From Bacilli bacterium (GTDB taxonomy: Bacteria > Bacillota_I > Bacilli_A > ML615J-28 > CAG-698): 27,055 nt of DNA. The position numbers were made by a program, and so were the translations under genes. A model generated the notes under the pieces. The model was not told the origin of the DNA, did not search any database, and worked only from the letters and a program-made list of their open reading frames with translations. Positions 1 through 8,952 of this stretch are shown here, piece after piece. Location: assembly GCA_028691715.1 (NCBI GenBank), contig JAQUYR010000011.1:1-27055 (forward strand), written 5' to 3'. The stretch's first letter is position 1, and every line of letters starts with the position of its first letter.

Positions 1-209
1 AATATAGAGACGATTGTCTCGACAACTCCTAATAAAAACTTCTTTTTTGGATCTATGTTGGGGAGATTAACTCTGACAACCTTTATCTTATTTGGATCTA
101 CTATCCCTGATTCTTTTAACTCATTGATCTGTTTTTCTAAATCGCTCATTGATTTTTGAAAATCTTTTTCAATCTTTTCTCTTTTTTCTTTAATCTTTTT
201 TTTATTCAT
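1..209 (-). CDS. Partial hypothetical protein, coiled-coil N-terminus, runs off the window
   Basis: The reading frame opens at ATG 207-209 and stays open for 69 codons to the window edge, so only the N-terminus is present. A Shine-Dalgarno sequence (GAGGTGAT) sits just upstream at about 211-218, supporting this start. The visible protein begins MNKKKIKEKREKIEKDF, a highly charged, Lys/Glu-rich helical stretch to about residue 35. A short segment rich in Val, Asn and Pro follows, then the beginning of a hydrophobic stretch (FLLGVVETIVSI) that may be a membrane helix. It lies 45 nt downstream of uvrA and is probably co-transcribed with it. I do not recognise the family. In many Firmicutes hprK follows uvrA, but this N-terminus does not look like HPr kinase. 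Confidence 0.7.
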   Translation of the reverse strand, partial: MNKKKIKEKREKIEKDFQKSMSDLEKQINELKESGIVDPNKIKVVRVNLPNIDPKKKFLLGVVETIVSI

Positions 210-254
210 AAATCACCTCGCATAAAAACATCTTTGTTTTTACTGCTTTCTAAA

Positions 255-3077
255 TTATTTTTGTACCATTATCTTCCTTAAGTACTGACCTGTGTACGAA
301 GCTGGATAATTGATGATTTCTTCTGGTGTACCCTCAAAGACTATTTCGCCACCACGGAAACCACCTTCTGGTCCTAAGTCAATGATATAATCAGCATTTT
401 TTATAACATCTAAGTTGTGTTCGATAATAATAACCGTTGCTCCCTGCTCAACAATATAATTGATGACTTCTAACAGCCTTCTAACATCTTCAGAATGTAA
501 TCCAGTTGTTGGTTCATCTAATAGATAAATAGTTTTATCAGTTATTTTTTTGTGAAGTTCACTTGCAAGCTTAACTCTTTGAGCTTCACCTCCTGACAAG
601 GTAGTAGCACTTTGTCCCAACTTGACATATCCTAGACCAACATTATTTAAAGTACTCAATTTATTGTGAATAGAAGGAATTTTTGAAAAAAAAGTAACAG
701 CATCAGCAATGGTCATTTCCAAAACATCAGCAATTGATTTGTCTTTATACTTTACTTCTAATGTTTCATGGTTATATCTTGTTCCATGACATTCCTCACA
801 AGGTATGTAAACATCTGGTAAGAAGTGCATCTCTATTTTCCTGACTCCATCGCCCCAGCACTTTTCACAGCGGCCACCTTTTACATTAAAAGAAAATCTA
901 CCCTTTTTATAACCGCGCATTTTTGCTTCAATAGTTTCAGCAAACAAATCACGGATTTGATCAAACACTCCAGTATATGTTGCTGGGTTACTTCTTGGCG
1001 TTCTTCCAATTGGTGATTGATTTATATCAATTACTTTTTCGAAATCTTCAATCCCCAAAATGTTATCACATTTACCTGGGGTTACCTTTGAACGATACAA
1101 TTTCTTTGATAAATATTTTAGTAGTGTCTCATTGATAAGTGTCGATTTTCCACTACCACTAACACCTGTAACCACAGTCAAAACACCTTCTGGTATATCA
1201 ACATTTATATTCTTTAAATTATTTTCAGAAGCATTGATTATTTTTAAAAATCTCCCATTTCCTCTTCTTCTTACTTCTGGAATAGGAATAAATCTTTTCT
1301 TTGATAAATATTGGCCAGTTATACTGTTTTCGTTATGCATTACCTCAAGTGGTGTTCCACAGGCGACTATTTCACCACCCAATTCCCCAGCAAGTGGCCC
1401 AACATCGATTAAATAATCGGATTGCATCATTATTTCTTCATCATGTTCAACAACTATCAAAGTATTTCCGAGATCACGCATTTCCTTTAGAGCTCCGATT
1501 AATTTAGAATTATCTCTTTGGTGAAGACCAATTGATGGCTCATCTAAAACATATAGTACTCCTGTTAAATGAGAACCTATTTGTGTTGCCAATCTAATTC
1601 TTTGACTTTCTCCACCCGATAAAGTACCACTAGCCCGAGAAAGTGTTAGGTAATCAAGACCAACATTCACCAAAAATTGTAATCGCTCTTTTATTTCCTT
1701 TAAAACCAGACTAGCAATTTTAATATCAGTATTATCCAATTTCAAGTCGTTTATATATTCCAAGGCCTCAATAATTGTCATCTCAGTGAATTCAAAAATA
1801 TTCTTAGTACCGACCAAGACACTTAAAGCTTCCCTTGATAGTCTCTTACCATGGCACTTTGGGCATTCATAGTCAGTCAAATATGAATTATAGTATTCCC
1901 TAGCCATATTGGAAGTGGTTTGCATATATCTTCGCTCAATTAAATTTGCTATTCCTTCAATATGCTGTGACTTACGAATAGTATTCCTGCCACTGGTAAT
2001 TATTTCATATGATATTGGCTCTTTAGAACCAAATAGTATTATTTCTTTTTCCTCATCGCTCAAATCTTGATATGGCTTGTCTAAATCTATATGATAATGA
2101 CTGGTCATCTTTTCAAATACCTGCCATTCTATATTTTCAGTATCAACTATATTTCGTAAATACTTGATTGCTCCATCTCTTATCGATTTTTCTGGATCTG
2201 TAACCAACAAATTTTCATCAAGTCGTTGTAAAACTCCTAGTCCCTTACATTCATCACAAGCACCAAAAGGAGAATTAAATGAAAATAATCGAGGTTCCAT
2301 ATTAGGAATTGAAAAATCACAATAAGGACAAGCCAAATGTTCACTAAATATCTGCTCAGTATCATCAATGGAGATAATAACTTTACCATCTCCCAATTTC
2401 AAAGCTGTTTCTAAAGAGGCGTACAATCTAGAGCGTACCTCTTCTCTTAATTTTACTCGATCGATGACTACTTCTATATTATGTCTTTTAGTTTTTTCTA
2501 GATCAATGTCATCGGAAAGGTCCATAACTTCACCATTAATTCTGACTCGGGAAAATCCTTCTTTTTGAATGAGATCTAATGTTTTCTCGTGGGTACCTTT
2601 TCTTCCAGATACTATTGGTGAATAAATTATAACTCGGGAATCCACTTTGGATTCATATATTTTATCGAGCATTTGATTAATCGTTTGGGCAACTATCAAG
2701 ACATTGTGTTCTGGGCAATAGGCCTTACCAATACGAGCATACAACAAACGCAAGTAATCATATATTTCGGTAACTGTTCCTACTGTAGAACGAGGATTCT
2801 TACTAGTTGTCTTTTGATCAATAGCAATTGAAGGTGATAACCCTTCGATTGAATCAACATCCGGTTTTTCTACATTGCCAAGAAATTGTCTAGCATACGC
2901 AGATAGGCTCTCAACATAACGTCTTTGCCCTTCAGCATAGATTGTATCAAACGCCAATGATGTTTTTCCGCTTCCTGACAATCCAGTCATCACGACAAGC
3001 TTATCCTTGGGAATGTTTACATCGATGTTCTTTAAATTATTTTCTCTTGCGCCTTTTACAACTATGTATTTTTGCAT
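255..3077 (-). CDS. uvrA: Excinuclease ABC subunit A (UvrA)
   Basis: UvrA is the DNA damage-recognition ATPase of nucleotide excision repair; it loads UvrB at lesions. The 940-residue length is usual. Two ABC ATPase modules are visible. The first Walker A is GLSGSGKT at residues 32-39 and the second is GVSGSGKST near residue 640. Signature motifs LSGGESQR and LSGGEAQR are each followed by a LDEP Walker B. The first zinc module has Cys at 250, 253, 274 and 277; the C-terminal zinc module has the CEKC...CEEC pattern around 735-760. A further CPKC-containing insert lies before the first signature. The ATG at 3075-3077 has a strong Shine-Dalgarno AAGGTGAG that overlaps the ligA TGA stop, so translation is probably coupled to ligA. 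UvrB and UvrC are not in the window. Confidence 0.98.
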   Translation of the reverse strand: MQKYIVVKGARENNLKNIDVNIPKDKLVVMTGLSGSGKTSLAFDTIYAEGQRRYVESLSAYARQFLGNVEKPDVDSIEGLSPSIAIDQKTTSKNPRSTVGTVTEIYDYLRLLYARIGKAYCPEHNVLIVAQTINQMLDKIYESKVDSRVIIYSPIVSGRKGTHEKTLDLIQKEGFSRVRINGEVMDLSDDIDLEKTKRHNIEVVIDRVKLREEVRSRLYASLETALKLGDGKVIISIDDTEQIFSEHLACPYCDFSIPNMEPRLFSFNSPFGACDECKGLGVLQRLDENLLVTDPEKSIRDGAIKYLRNIVDTENIEWQVFEKMTSHYHIDLDKPYQDLSDEEKEIILFGSKEPISYEIITSGRNTIRKSQHIEGIANLIERRYMQTTSNMAREYYNSYLTDYECPKCHGKRLSREALSVLVGTKNIFEFTEMTIIEALEYINDLKLDNTDIKIASLVLKEIKERLQFLVNVGLDYLTLSRASGTLSGGESQRIRLATQIGSHLTGVLYVLDEPSIGLHQRDNSKLIGALKEMRDLGNTLIVVEHDEEIMMQSDYLIDVGPLAGELGGEIVACGTPLEVMHNENSITGQYLSKKRFIPIPEVRRRGNGRFLKIINASENNLKNINVDIPEGVLTVVTGVSGSGKSTLINETLLKYLSKKLYRSKVTPGKCDNILGIEDFEKVIDINQSPIGRTPRSNPATYTGVFDQIRDLFAETIEAKMRGYKKGRFSFNVKGGRCEKCWGDGVRKIEMHFLPDVYIPCEECHGTRYNHETLEVKYKDKSIADVLEMTIADAVTFFSKIPSIHNKLSTLNNVGLGYVKLGQSATTLSGGEAQRVKLASELHKKITDKTIYLLDEPTTGLHSEDVRRLLEVINYIVEQGATVIIIEHNLDVIKNADYIIDLGPEGGFRGGEIVFEGTPEEIINYPASYTGQYLRKIMVQK

Positions 3078-3081
3078 AAAC

Positions 3082-5061
3082 TCACCTTTTTATAATTTTT
3101 AAAAATTCTTCTTCACTTAATATTTCAACACCAAGACTTAATGCCTTATCCTTTTTACTTCCAGCATCAGTTCCAGCAACCACAAATGAGGTGTTTTTAC
3201 TGACACTACTAGTAGCACTACCACCTAAATCTTCAATTATCTTTGTTGCTTCTTCTCTAGTCATGGTCTCTAATTTCCCAGTCAAGACAATCATCTTTCC
3301 TGAAAATATTTGATTCTCTTTATTTTTCTTAGCAACTAAAGGATTGATTCCTAAATCCTTTAACTCCTCAATAAGTTTCTTGTTTTCACTAAAATACTGA
3401 ACTAAGCTACTAGCAATAGAGGTTCCGATATCCTTGATCGCATAGAAATCTTCATATGTTGCCCTTTCCAGTTCATCAAAAGATGAAAAATTAGAAGCAA
3501 GCATTTTGGAAATCTTGCTACCAACAAATCTTATTCCTAAAGCTGTAATGACTTTATCAAAAGAATTATTCTTTGACTCCTCAATAGCTTTTAAAAGAGC
3601 AGTGATGCTCTTTTCACCTAAACCATCAATCTTTATCAGTTCTTCATAGTGATTTTCTAGTCGGTAGATGTCAGCAATACTTTTTAAGTAGCCCAATCTA
3701 TATAAATCCTCTACAAGTTTTTCCCCTAAGCCTTCAATATTCATCGCTGGTCGGGAAGCAAAATAGATAAGCGAGGCAATCTTTCTGCCGTCACATTCAT
3801 TATTTACGCAGTAATGAACAGCCTCGTCAATAGTTCTCACCAATTCGTGATTACATACTGGACATTTATCAATCATCACAAAGGGTTTGGTTTTTTCAGG
3901 TCGACGTGTAAAATTAACCCTGACAACTTCAGGGATAATCTCACCAGCTTTTCTGACAACAACATAGTCACCAATTCTGATATCCCTAGAAATGACAAAA
4001 TCCTCGTTGTTCAAAGTTGCTCTTTGAACTAAACTACCAGCGATCATTATTGGCTCTAAAACCGCATTCGGAGTGATATTTCCTGTTCGGCCAATGGTGA
4101 AGATGATATCTAATAATTTTGTTTCTACCTCTTCAGCTGGAAATTTATAAGCTATTGCCCATTTTGGACTTTTGATGGTATACCCTATTTCTTCTTGCAT
4201 TGCGAAATCATCAACTTTTATGACCACTCCATCGGTTTCATAATTAAGCTTTCTCCTCGCATCTTTCCATTTATCTAAATATTCGAGAACTTTTTCAATA
4301 TTATCACAATGTTCGTAATTAGGATTTACCTGAAATCCTAAATCCACCAAAAATTTCAGAGCTTCACTCTGACTCCTTAAACCATATTTCTCAGCATCGA
4401 CCACTGTATAATTAAAAATATCTAAATTTCTTTTCTTTGTTATGTTACTATCCAATTGACGAAGAGATCCCCCAGCAGCATTACGAGGATTTTTAAATGG
4501 TTCTTCACCAAGCGATGTCTTTTCTTCATTCAATAGATTAAAAACATCCTTTCGCATATAAACTTCACCACGAACCTCAACCGATATATCTTGGTTCAGT
4601 TTCTTAGGTAAAGTTTTTATAGTTCTCATATTGGCAGTAATATCCTCACCGACTACCCCATTACCTCTAGTAGCCCCTTGAAGGAATTTACCTTCCTCAT
4701 ATTTAGCATTGCTGGCAATACCATCAATTTTTAACTCACAGACATATGAAGGAATAAACCCTTCCTTAGTTATTCGATAATCAAATTCACGAATCTCCTG
4801 CTCATTAAAAGCATTAGCTAAGGATAGCATTGGCTTTTCATAATATATTTTATCCAATTTGCTCTGATTAATACCTCCAACTCGTTTTGTTGGAGAATTA
4901 GACAAAACGTACTCAGGATATTTCTTTTCCAAAGCCTCAAGTTCTCTTAATAAGCTATCATATTCAACATCAGAAATGGTGGGGTTATCATTTACATAAT
5001 ATTCTTCCCCATAACGATTTAAGTCATTGACCAATTGAGCAATTCTATCTTTTGGATTCAT
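3082..5061 (-). CDS. ligA: NAD-dependent DNA ligase LigA
   Basis: LigA seals nicks during replication and repair using NAD+ as adenylate donor. Starting at ATG 5059-5061 the protein has 659 residues, close to the family norm. Domain order is complete: Ia and adenylation domain with the catalytic Lys111 in ELKIDG, OB fold with TIGRTGNITP near 322-331, Cys4 zinc finger (Cys 400, 403, 418, 423), helix-hairpin-helix region about 430-570, and a C-terminal BRCT domain from about 582. The frame is open 22 codons further upstream, but that extension (MCILVLKH...) is not ligase-like and spans the promoter at 5086-5091. The MNPKDRI start matches the family. Its Shine-Dalgarno (AAAGGA) is 12 nt away, slightly long. 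The gene ends in TGA and leads the ligA-uvrA unit. Confidence 0.97.
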   Translation of the reverse strand: MNPKDRIAQLVNDLNRYGEEYYVNDNPTISDVEYDSLLRELEALEKKYPEYVLSNSPTKRVGGINQSKLDKIYYEKPMLSLANAFNEQEIREFDYRITKEGFIPSYVCELKIDGIASNAKYEEGKFLQGATRGNGVVGEDITANMRTIKTLPKKLNQDISVEVRGEVYMRKDVFNLLNEEKTSLGEEPFKNPRNAAGGSLRQLDSNITKKRNLDIFNYTVVDAEKYGLRSQSEALKFLVDLGFQVNPNYEHCDNIEKVLEYLDKWKDARRKLNYETDGVVIKVDDFAMQEEIGYTIKSPKWAIAYKFPAEEVETKLLDIIFTIGRTGNITPNAVLEPIMIAGSLVQRATLNNEDFVISRDIRIGDYVVVRKAGEIIPEVVRVNFTRRPEKTKPFVMIDKCPVCNHELVRTIDEAVHYCVNNECDGRKIASLIYFASRPAMNIEGLGEKLVEDLYRLGYLKSIADIYRLENHYEELIKIDGLGEKSITALLKAIEESKNNSFDKVITALGIRFVGSKISKMLASNFSSFDELERATYEDFYAIKDIGTSIASSLVQYFSENKKLIEELKDLGINPLVAKKNKENQIFSGKMIVLTGKLETMTREEATKIIEDLGGSATSSVSKNTSFVVAGTDAGSKKDKALSLGVEILSEEEFLKIIKR

Positions 5062-5085
5062 AATGCATACTTTTCCTTTTATAAT

Positions 5086-5094
5086 ATTATAACA
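5086..5094 (-). promoter_or_regulatory. Extended -10 promoter for ligA-uvrA
   Basis: On the minus strand TGTTATAAT occupies 5086-5094, an extended -10 with a perfect TATAAT (5086-5091). The hexamer 17 nt upstream is TTTTAA, a weak -35. Transcription would start near 5079, inside the apparent N-terminal extension of ligA, which supports the internal ATG at 5061. Confidence 0.65.
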
Positions 5095-5137
5095 TATAAT
5101 AGTATGTTTTAAAACCAAAATGCACATTTTTTATGAC

Positions 5138-5162
5138 AAAAAACAGGCACATGATGCCTGTT
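5138..5162 (-). terminator. Rho-independent terminator of the pcrA operon
   Basis: The stem AACAGGCA (5142-5149) pairs with TGCCTGTT (5155-5162) around a 5-nt loop, and a short T tract follows on the minus strand (5138-5142). The 5' arm overlaps the first two bases (5161-5162) of the stop-codon complement of pcrA, so the hairpin begins at the stop codon. It separates the long operon from the ligA promoter. Confidence 0.85.
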
Positions 5163-7290
5163 ATTTTTTTCTTAATGATTTATGATTTAACATTATATTA
5201 GCTATTCTTTTTTGGCTACCAAAAAAAATCATTCCGATTTCTCCATTTATGCCAACAATGACTCCTTCGCCAAATTTATCGTGGATTACCTCATCTCCAG
5301 CTTTATATGCCGTTTCATTTTTAGGACTTTCCTTTTGTTTGGTTATTCTTTCAGCCTTCTTTTCCTCTTCAAAATCATTGAAGGGATTATCCTCTTTTTC
5401 TTTTTTTAAAATGTTTTTTGTTCCTGAGAATTCTAGTAAAAATCGTGATGGCTGATTATAATACCAAGATCCATATAACATCCTGTTCTTTACCGTTGTT
5501 AAGAAAAGTTTCTTTTTAGCTCTGGTGAAAGCCACATAAGCAATTCTTCTCTCTTCTTCCAATTCAAATTCATTTTTTAGACGAATTGTATTGGGGAAAA
5601 TATTCTCTTCTAGAGCCATTACAAAAACATAATTAAATTCTAAGCCTTTTGCTGAATGGATTGTTGTCAATGTAATACCATTTTTGTTTTCTTTTTGGTT
5701 CTGTAAATATTCATCAGATAAGATGGTATAATCAAAGGCTTCACGAAGGCGGTCACTCCTAGTTCCTTCAGTCGAAGCATTCTCTATCTGATACAAAACA
5801 CTCTTGAATTCCTTTAAATTGTCGCTTCTTTCTTCAAAGTTCTCGGTTTCCTCTTTTAAATATTCTAGATATTTTGTCTTTTCAATTAATTCATCAAAGA
5901 GATCATTGAGATCAACATCATTGATCTTATCAGAAAAATATTTAATCATATCCGTGAATTCTTCAAGGACAGCTGATTTGCCTTTATTTAAAACAGTATT
6001 CGATTTTTTAATTGCCTCAAATAATCCCAGTTTTTCTTCTTTTTTTATACTTTCAATTTTAGCAATTGTCGCTTCGCCAATGCCTCTACCTGGTATATTA
6101 ACAATTCTTTTAAAACTATGAAGATCGTTATTATTGATGATCAATTTCAAATAAGCGATGATATCCTTTACCTCACGTCTTTTTAGATAAGAGATACCTC
6201 CAAAAATTCGATAGGGCATTCCCGCTTTAATTAAACCAATTTCCAAATTCCTTAGAATTACTGAACTGCGATATAAAATTGCAAAATCTGTCCATGGAGT
6301 CTGGGATTTCTTCAGCGAGTAAATATTATCAATAATATAATTTACCTCATCTTTTTCTGATTCCGCTTGATGGATAGTTATATCGTCACTGGTTCCTTTA
6401 TTCTTAGAAAACAATTCTTTCTTTTCCCGATCCTTATTATTCGCTATTAGTTTATTACATCCATCTAGGATGGCTTGACTTGAACGATAATTTTCTACCA
6501 AATGAAATATTTGGTACTCGGGAAAATTCTTCTTAAACAAGGACATATTTTCGTAATTAGTGCCCCTAAAGCTGTATATACTTTGATCATCATCACCAAC
6601 AACAAATAGATTACGGCTTTTTTCTGTTAAGGCCTTAATAATTTTATATTGGATCAAATTTGTATCTTGAAATTCATCGACTAAAACATAATGAAATTTA
6701 TCCTGATATTTTTTTAAGACATCTGGAAATTCCAAAAAGATAGTCTTTACCTTGATCAATAAATCCTCAAAATCGAGTAAATCCTGAGATTTCATCTTTT
6801 CTTCATATAAACTCCACATTTCATTTTCCCAAGGAACATCGGCTTTTATATAATCAAAGCATTTACAATAATTGATGACCTTCTGAAGATGCTTTGCTTG
6901 TTTCTTATCGCTGTTATTTTCTTTTAATACATCACCAATTATCTTTAGCTGTTCTTCTTCATCGATTATCGAAAACGATCTAGTATATCCCAAAACAGGA
7001 ATTTCATGACGTAAAATCTTAGCACATAAGGCATGAAAGGTACTGATCGTTGTTCCATATATTTCAGGTCCTACTAAGTTGACAAGTCTTTCCTTCATTT
7101 CATTTGTAGCTTTATTTGTAAAAGTGATAGCAAGAATGTTTTTTGGATCAATTCCTTTTTCTTTTATCATATAAGCAATTCTAAAAGTCAATGTTCTTGT
7201 TTTTCCACTACCAGCCCCAGCAAATACCATAACTGGACCTGATACGGCTAACACTGCTTTTTTTTGCTCTTCGTTTAGATTACTTAACAT
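5161..7290 (-). CDS. pcrA: ATP-dependent DNA helicase PcrA (UvrD/Rep family)
   Basis: PcrA is a superfamily 1A 3'-5' DNA helicase, essential in Bacillus, acting in repair, rolling-circle replication and removal of RecA or stalled RNA polymerase. With the chosen start it has 709 residues. Visible motifs are the Q motif LNEEQ, Walker A GAGSGKT (25-31), Walker B DEFQD (205-209), motif III GDDDQSIYSFRG (232-243), motif IV ENYRSS, motif V TTIHSAKGLEF, and motif VI AYVAFTRAKK. The last 50 residues form the Tudor-like RNA polymerase-binding tail (GDEVIHDKFGEGVI). A GTG at 7299 also opens the frame, but it lies within the Shine-Dalgarno AAGGAGTG. The ATG at 7288-7290, 8 nt further on, is therefore the likely start. 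It follows glnS by 20 nt and ends at the operon terminator. Confidence 0.97.
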   Translation of the reverse strand: MLSNLNEEQKKAVLAVSGPVMVFAGAGSGKTRTLTFRIAYMIKEKGIDPKNILAITFTNKATNEMKERLVNLVGPEIYGTTISTFHALCAKILRHEIPVLGYTRSFSIIDEEEQLKIIGDVLKENNSDKKQAKHLQKVINYCKCFDYIKADVPWENEMWSLYEEKMKSQDLLDFEDLLIKVKTIFLEFPDVLKKYQDKFHYVLVDEFQDTNLIQYKIIKALTEKSRNLFVVGDDDQSIYSFRGTNYENMSLFKKNFPEYQIFHLVENYRSSQAILDGCNKLIANNKDREKKELFSKNKGTSDDITIHQAESEKDEVNYIIDNIYSLKKSQTPWTDFAILYRSSVILRNLEIGLIKAGMPYRIFGGISYLKRREVKDIIAYLKLIINNNDLHSFKRIVNIPGRGIGEATIAKIESIKKEEKLGLFEAIKKSNTVLNKGKSAVLEEFTDMIKYFSDKINDVDLNDLFDELIEKTKYLEYLKEETENFEERSDNLKEFKSVLYQIENASTEGTRSDRLREAFDYTILSDEYLQNQKENKNGITLTTIHSAKGLEFNYVFVMALEENIFPNTIRLKNEFELEEERRIAYVAFTRAKKKLFLTTVKNRMLYGSWYYNQPSRFLLEFSGTKNILKKEKEDNPFNDFEEEKKAERITKQKESPKNETAYKAGDEVIHDKFGEGVIVGINGEIGMIFFGSQKRIANIMLNHKSLRKK

Positions 7291-7310
7291 TCTTTTCACT
7301 CCTTATTTTT

Positions 7311-8948
7311 TTATTTAACTGATGACTTTAATGATACAATACGATTAAAGATTAAATCATCGTCTTTTGAGTTCTTATCAACAGCATAATAACCATCTCT
7401 GATGAATTGGAATTTTTCCAAAACATCAAAATGATCCTTAACTTTTTCGATATAACCCTTCTTTACCATCCATGAGTTGGGGTTAAGCCTCTCAATAAAG
7501 CTACGTTTATCCTCTGGATTATCAATAACCAAAGTTTCAAACAAGTTGAAAGTAGTGGGGATAGCAGTTGTTGCTTCAACAAAATGTATTGTACCATTTG
7601 GTTTTCTCTCATTGAATCCTGAACCACTCTTAGTCAAAGGATCATATGTACAATGAACTTCTATTATTTGACCATCTTTATCATAAACCACATCATTTGC
7701 TTTAATAAAATAAGCATGAAATAAACGTACCTCAACTCCTAAGGCTAAACGCTTGTAATGTTTATTGGGTTTTTCTAGTTCAAAATCGCTTCTCTCAATA
7801 TATATATTCTTGGAAAAAGCAATTTTTCTGCTTCCTAAGTCCTCATTTTCAGAGTTATTTAGAGCTTCAACATATTCAATTTTATCATCCTCATAGTTGG
7901 TAATAACCACTTTTAAAGGATCTAATACCGCCATCAAACGGCTTGATTTCAATTTTAAATCTTCACGAAGAAAATGTTCTAGCATATTCCCTTCAATTGT
8001 TGAGTTAATTCTTGATAATCCTGATGCCTTAACAAAGTTCTTGATAGAATCAGGAGTGTAACCTCTTCTAGCTAATCCCACTAAAGTTGGCATTCTAGGG
8101 TCGTCATAACCTGTAACCTTATTGGTATTTACCAGTTCCCGTAGATATCTTTTACTCATTATAGTGTCAGTTATATTAAGTCTTCCAAATTCAATTTGTT
8201 GAGGGATATGAGGCATTTCGCACTTTTCAACAACCCAATCATATAATGGTCGGTGATTGTCATACTCTAGGCTACAAAGTGAATGAGTTATTCCTTCAAT
8301 AGCATCTTGAATGGGATGAGCAAAGTCGTACATCGGATAAATACACCATTTATTTCCTGTACGATGATGATTAATATATAAGATACGATATAAAACTGGA
8401 TCCCTCATATTTATATTGGGACTTGTCATATCAATTTTAGCTCTTAATACTTTTTCACCTTCTTGATATTTTCCTTCTCTCATGTTTTTGAATAATTCAA
8501 GATTTTCTTCAATACTACGATTTCGATATGGTGAATCAATTCCAGGATTATTGAAATCGCCACGATATTTACTTATCTCTTCTTGATTCAAATCACATAC
8601 ATAGGCTAGGCCTTTTTTAATTAATTTAATGGCTAAATCATATGTTTGATCAAAGTAATCACTTCCAAACAATATTTTTGCTGGATGATATCCTAACCAT
8701 TCAATATCATTTTTAATCGCTTCAACAAACTCGACATCTTCTTTTGCGGGATTGGTATCATCAAATCTTAAGTTAGTCTTTCCATTAAGGCTTTCAGCTA
8801 ACTCAAAATTGGTAATTATTGCCCGGGCATGACCAATGTGTAAATAAGCATTGGGTTCAGGAGGAAATCTTGTCAGGATTGACTTACATTTCCCACTTTC
8901 CAAATCATTAATCATTATTGTTTTTATAAAATTTGATATTTCTTCCAT
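7311..8948 (-). CDS. glnS: Glutaminyl-tRNA synthetase
   Basis: This class I synthetase charges tRNA-Gln with glutamine in the cytoplasm. The N-terminal block RFPPEPNAYLHIGHARA carries the HIGH signature at residues 37-40, in the PEPN context typical of GlnRS rather than GluRS. The second signature is IMSKR around 263-267, again of GlnRS type (MSK, not KLSKR). The 545-residue length is usual for bacterial GlnRS, and the C-terminal half has the two beta-barrel anticodon-binding domain pattern. The ATG has a Shine-Dalgarno (AGGAAGTG) overlapping the stop of the upstream B3/B4 gene, 4 nt away, so translation is tightly coupled. Many Firmicutes lack GlnRS and make Gln-tRNA through GatCAB, so its presence here is informative about the lineage. 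Confidence 0.96.
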   Translation of the reverse strand: MEEISNFIKTIMINDLESGKCKSILTRFPPEPNAYLHIGHARAIITNFELAESLNGKTNLRFDDTNPAKEDVEFVEAIKNDIEWLGYHPAKILFGSDYFDQTYDLAIKLIKKGLAYVCDLNQEEISKYRGDFNNPGIDSPYRNRSIEENLELFKNMREGKYQEGEKVLRAKIDMTSPNINMRDPVLYRILYINHHRTGNKWCIYPMYDFAHPIQDAIEGITHSLCSLEYDNHRPLYDWVVEKCEMPHIPQQIEFGRLNITDTIMSKRYLRELVNTNKVTGYDDPRMPTLVGLARRGYTPDSIKNFVKASGLSRINSTIEGNMLEHFLREDLKLKSSRLMAVLDPLKVVITNYEDDKIEYVEALNNSENEDLGSRKIAFSKNIYIERSDFELEKPNKHYKRLALGVEVRLFHAYFIKANDVVYDKDGQIIEVHCTYDPLTKSGSGFNERKPNGTIHFVEATTAIPTTFNLFETLVIDNPEDKRSFIERLNPNSWMVKKGYIEKVKDHFDVLEKFQFIRDGYYAVDKNSKDDDLIFNRIVSLKSSVK

Positions 8949-8952
8949 TTTT

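Noticed and set aside
1060..1416. Plus-strand 118-residue open frame inside uvrA
   Set aside because: It lies wholly within a conserved UvrA coding region on the other strand and resembles no protein.
5062..5127. 22-residue N-terminal extension of LigA
   Set aside because: It overlaps a perfect extended -10 and does not resemble a ligase N-terminus; the MNPKDRI start fits the family.
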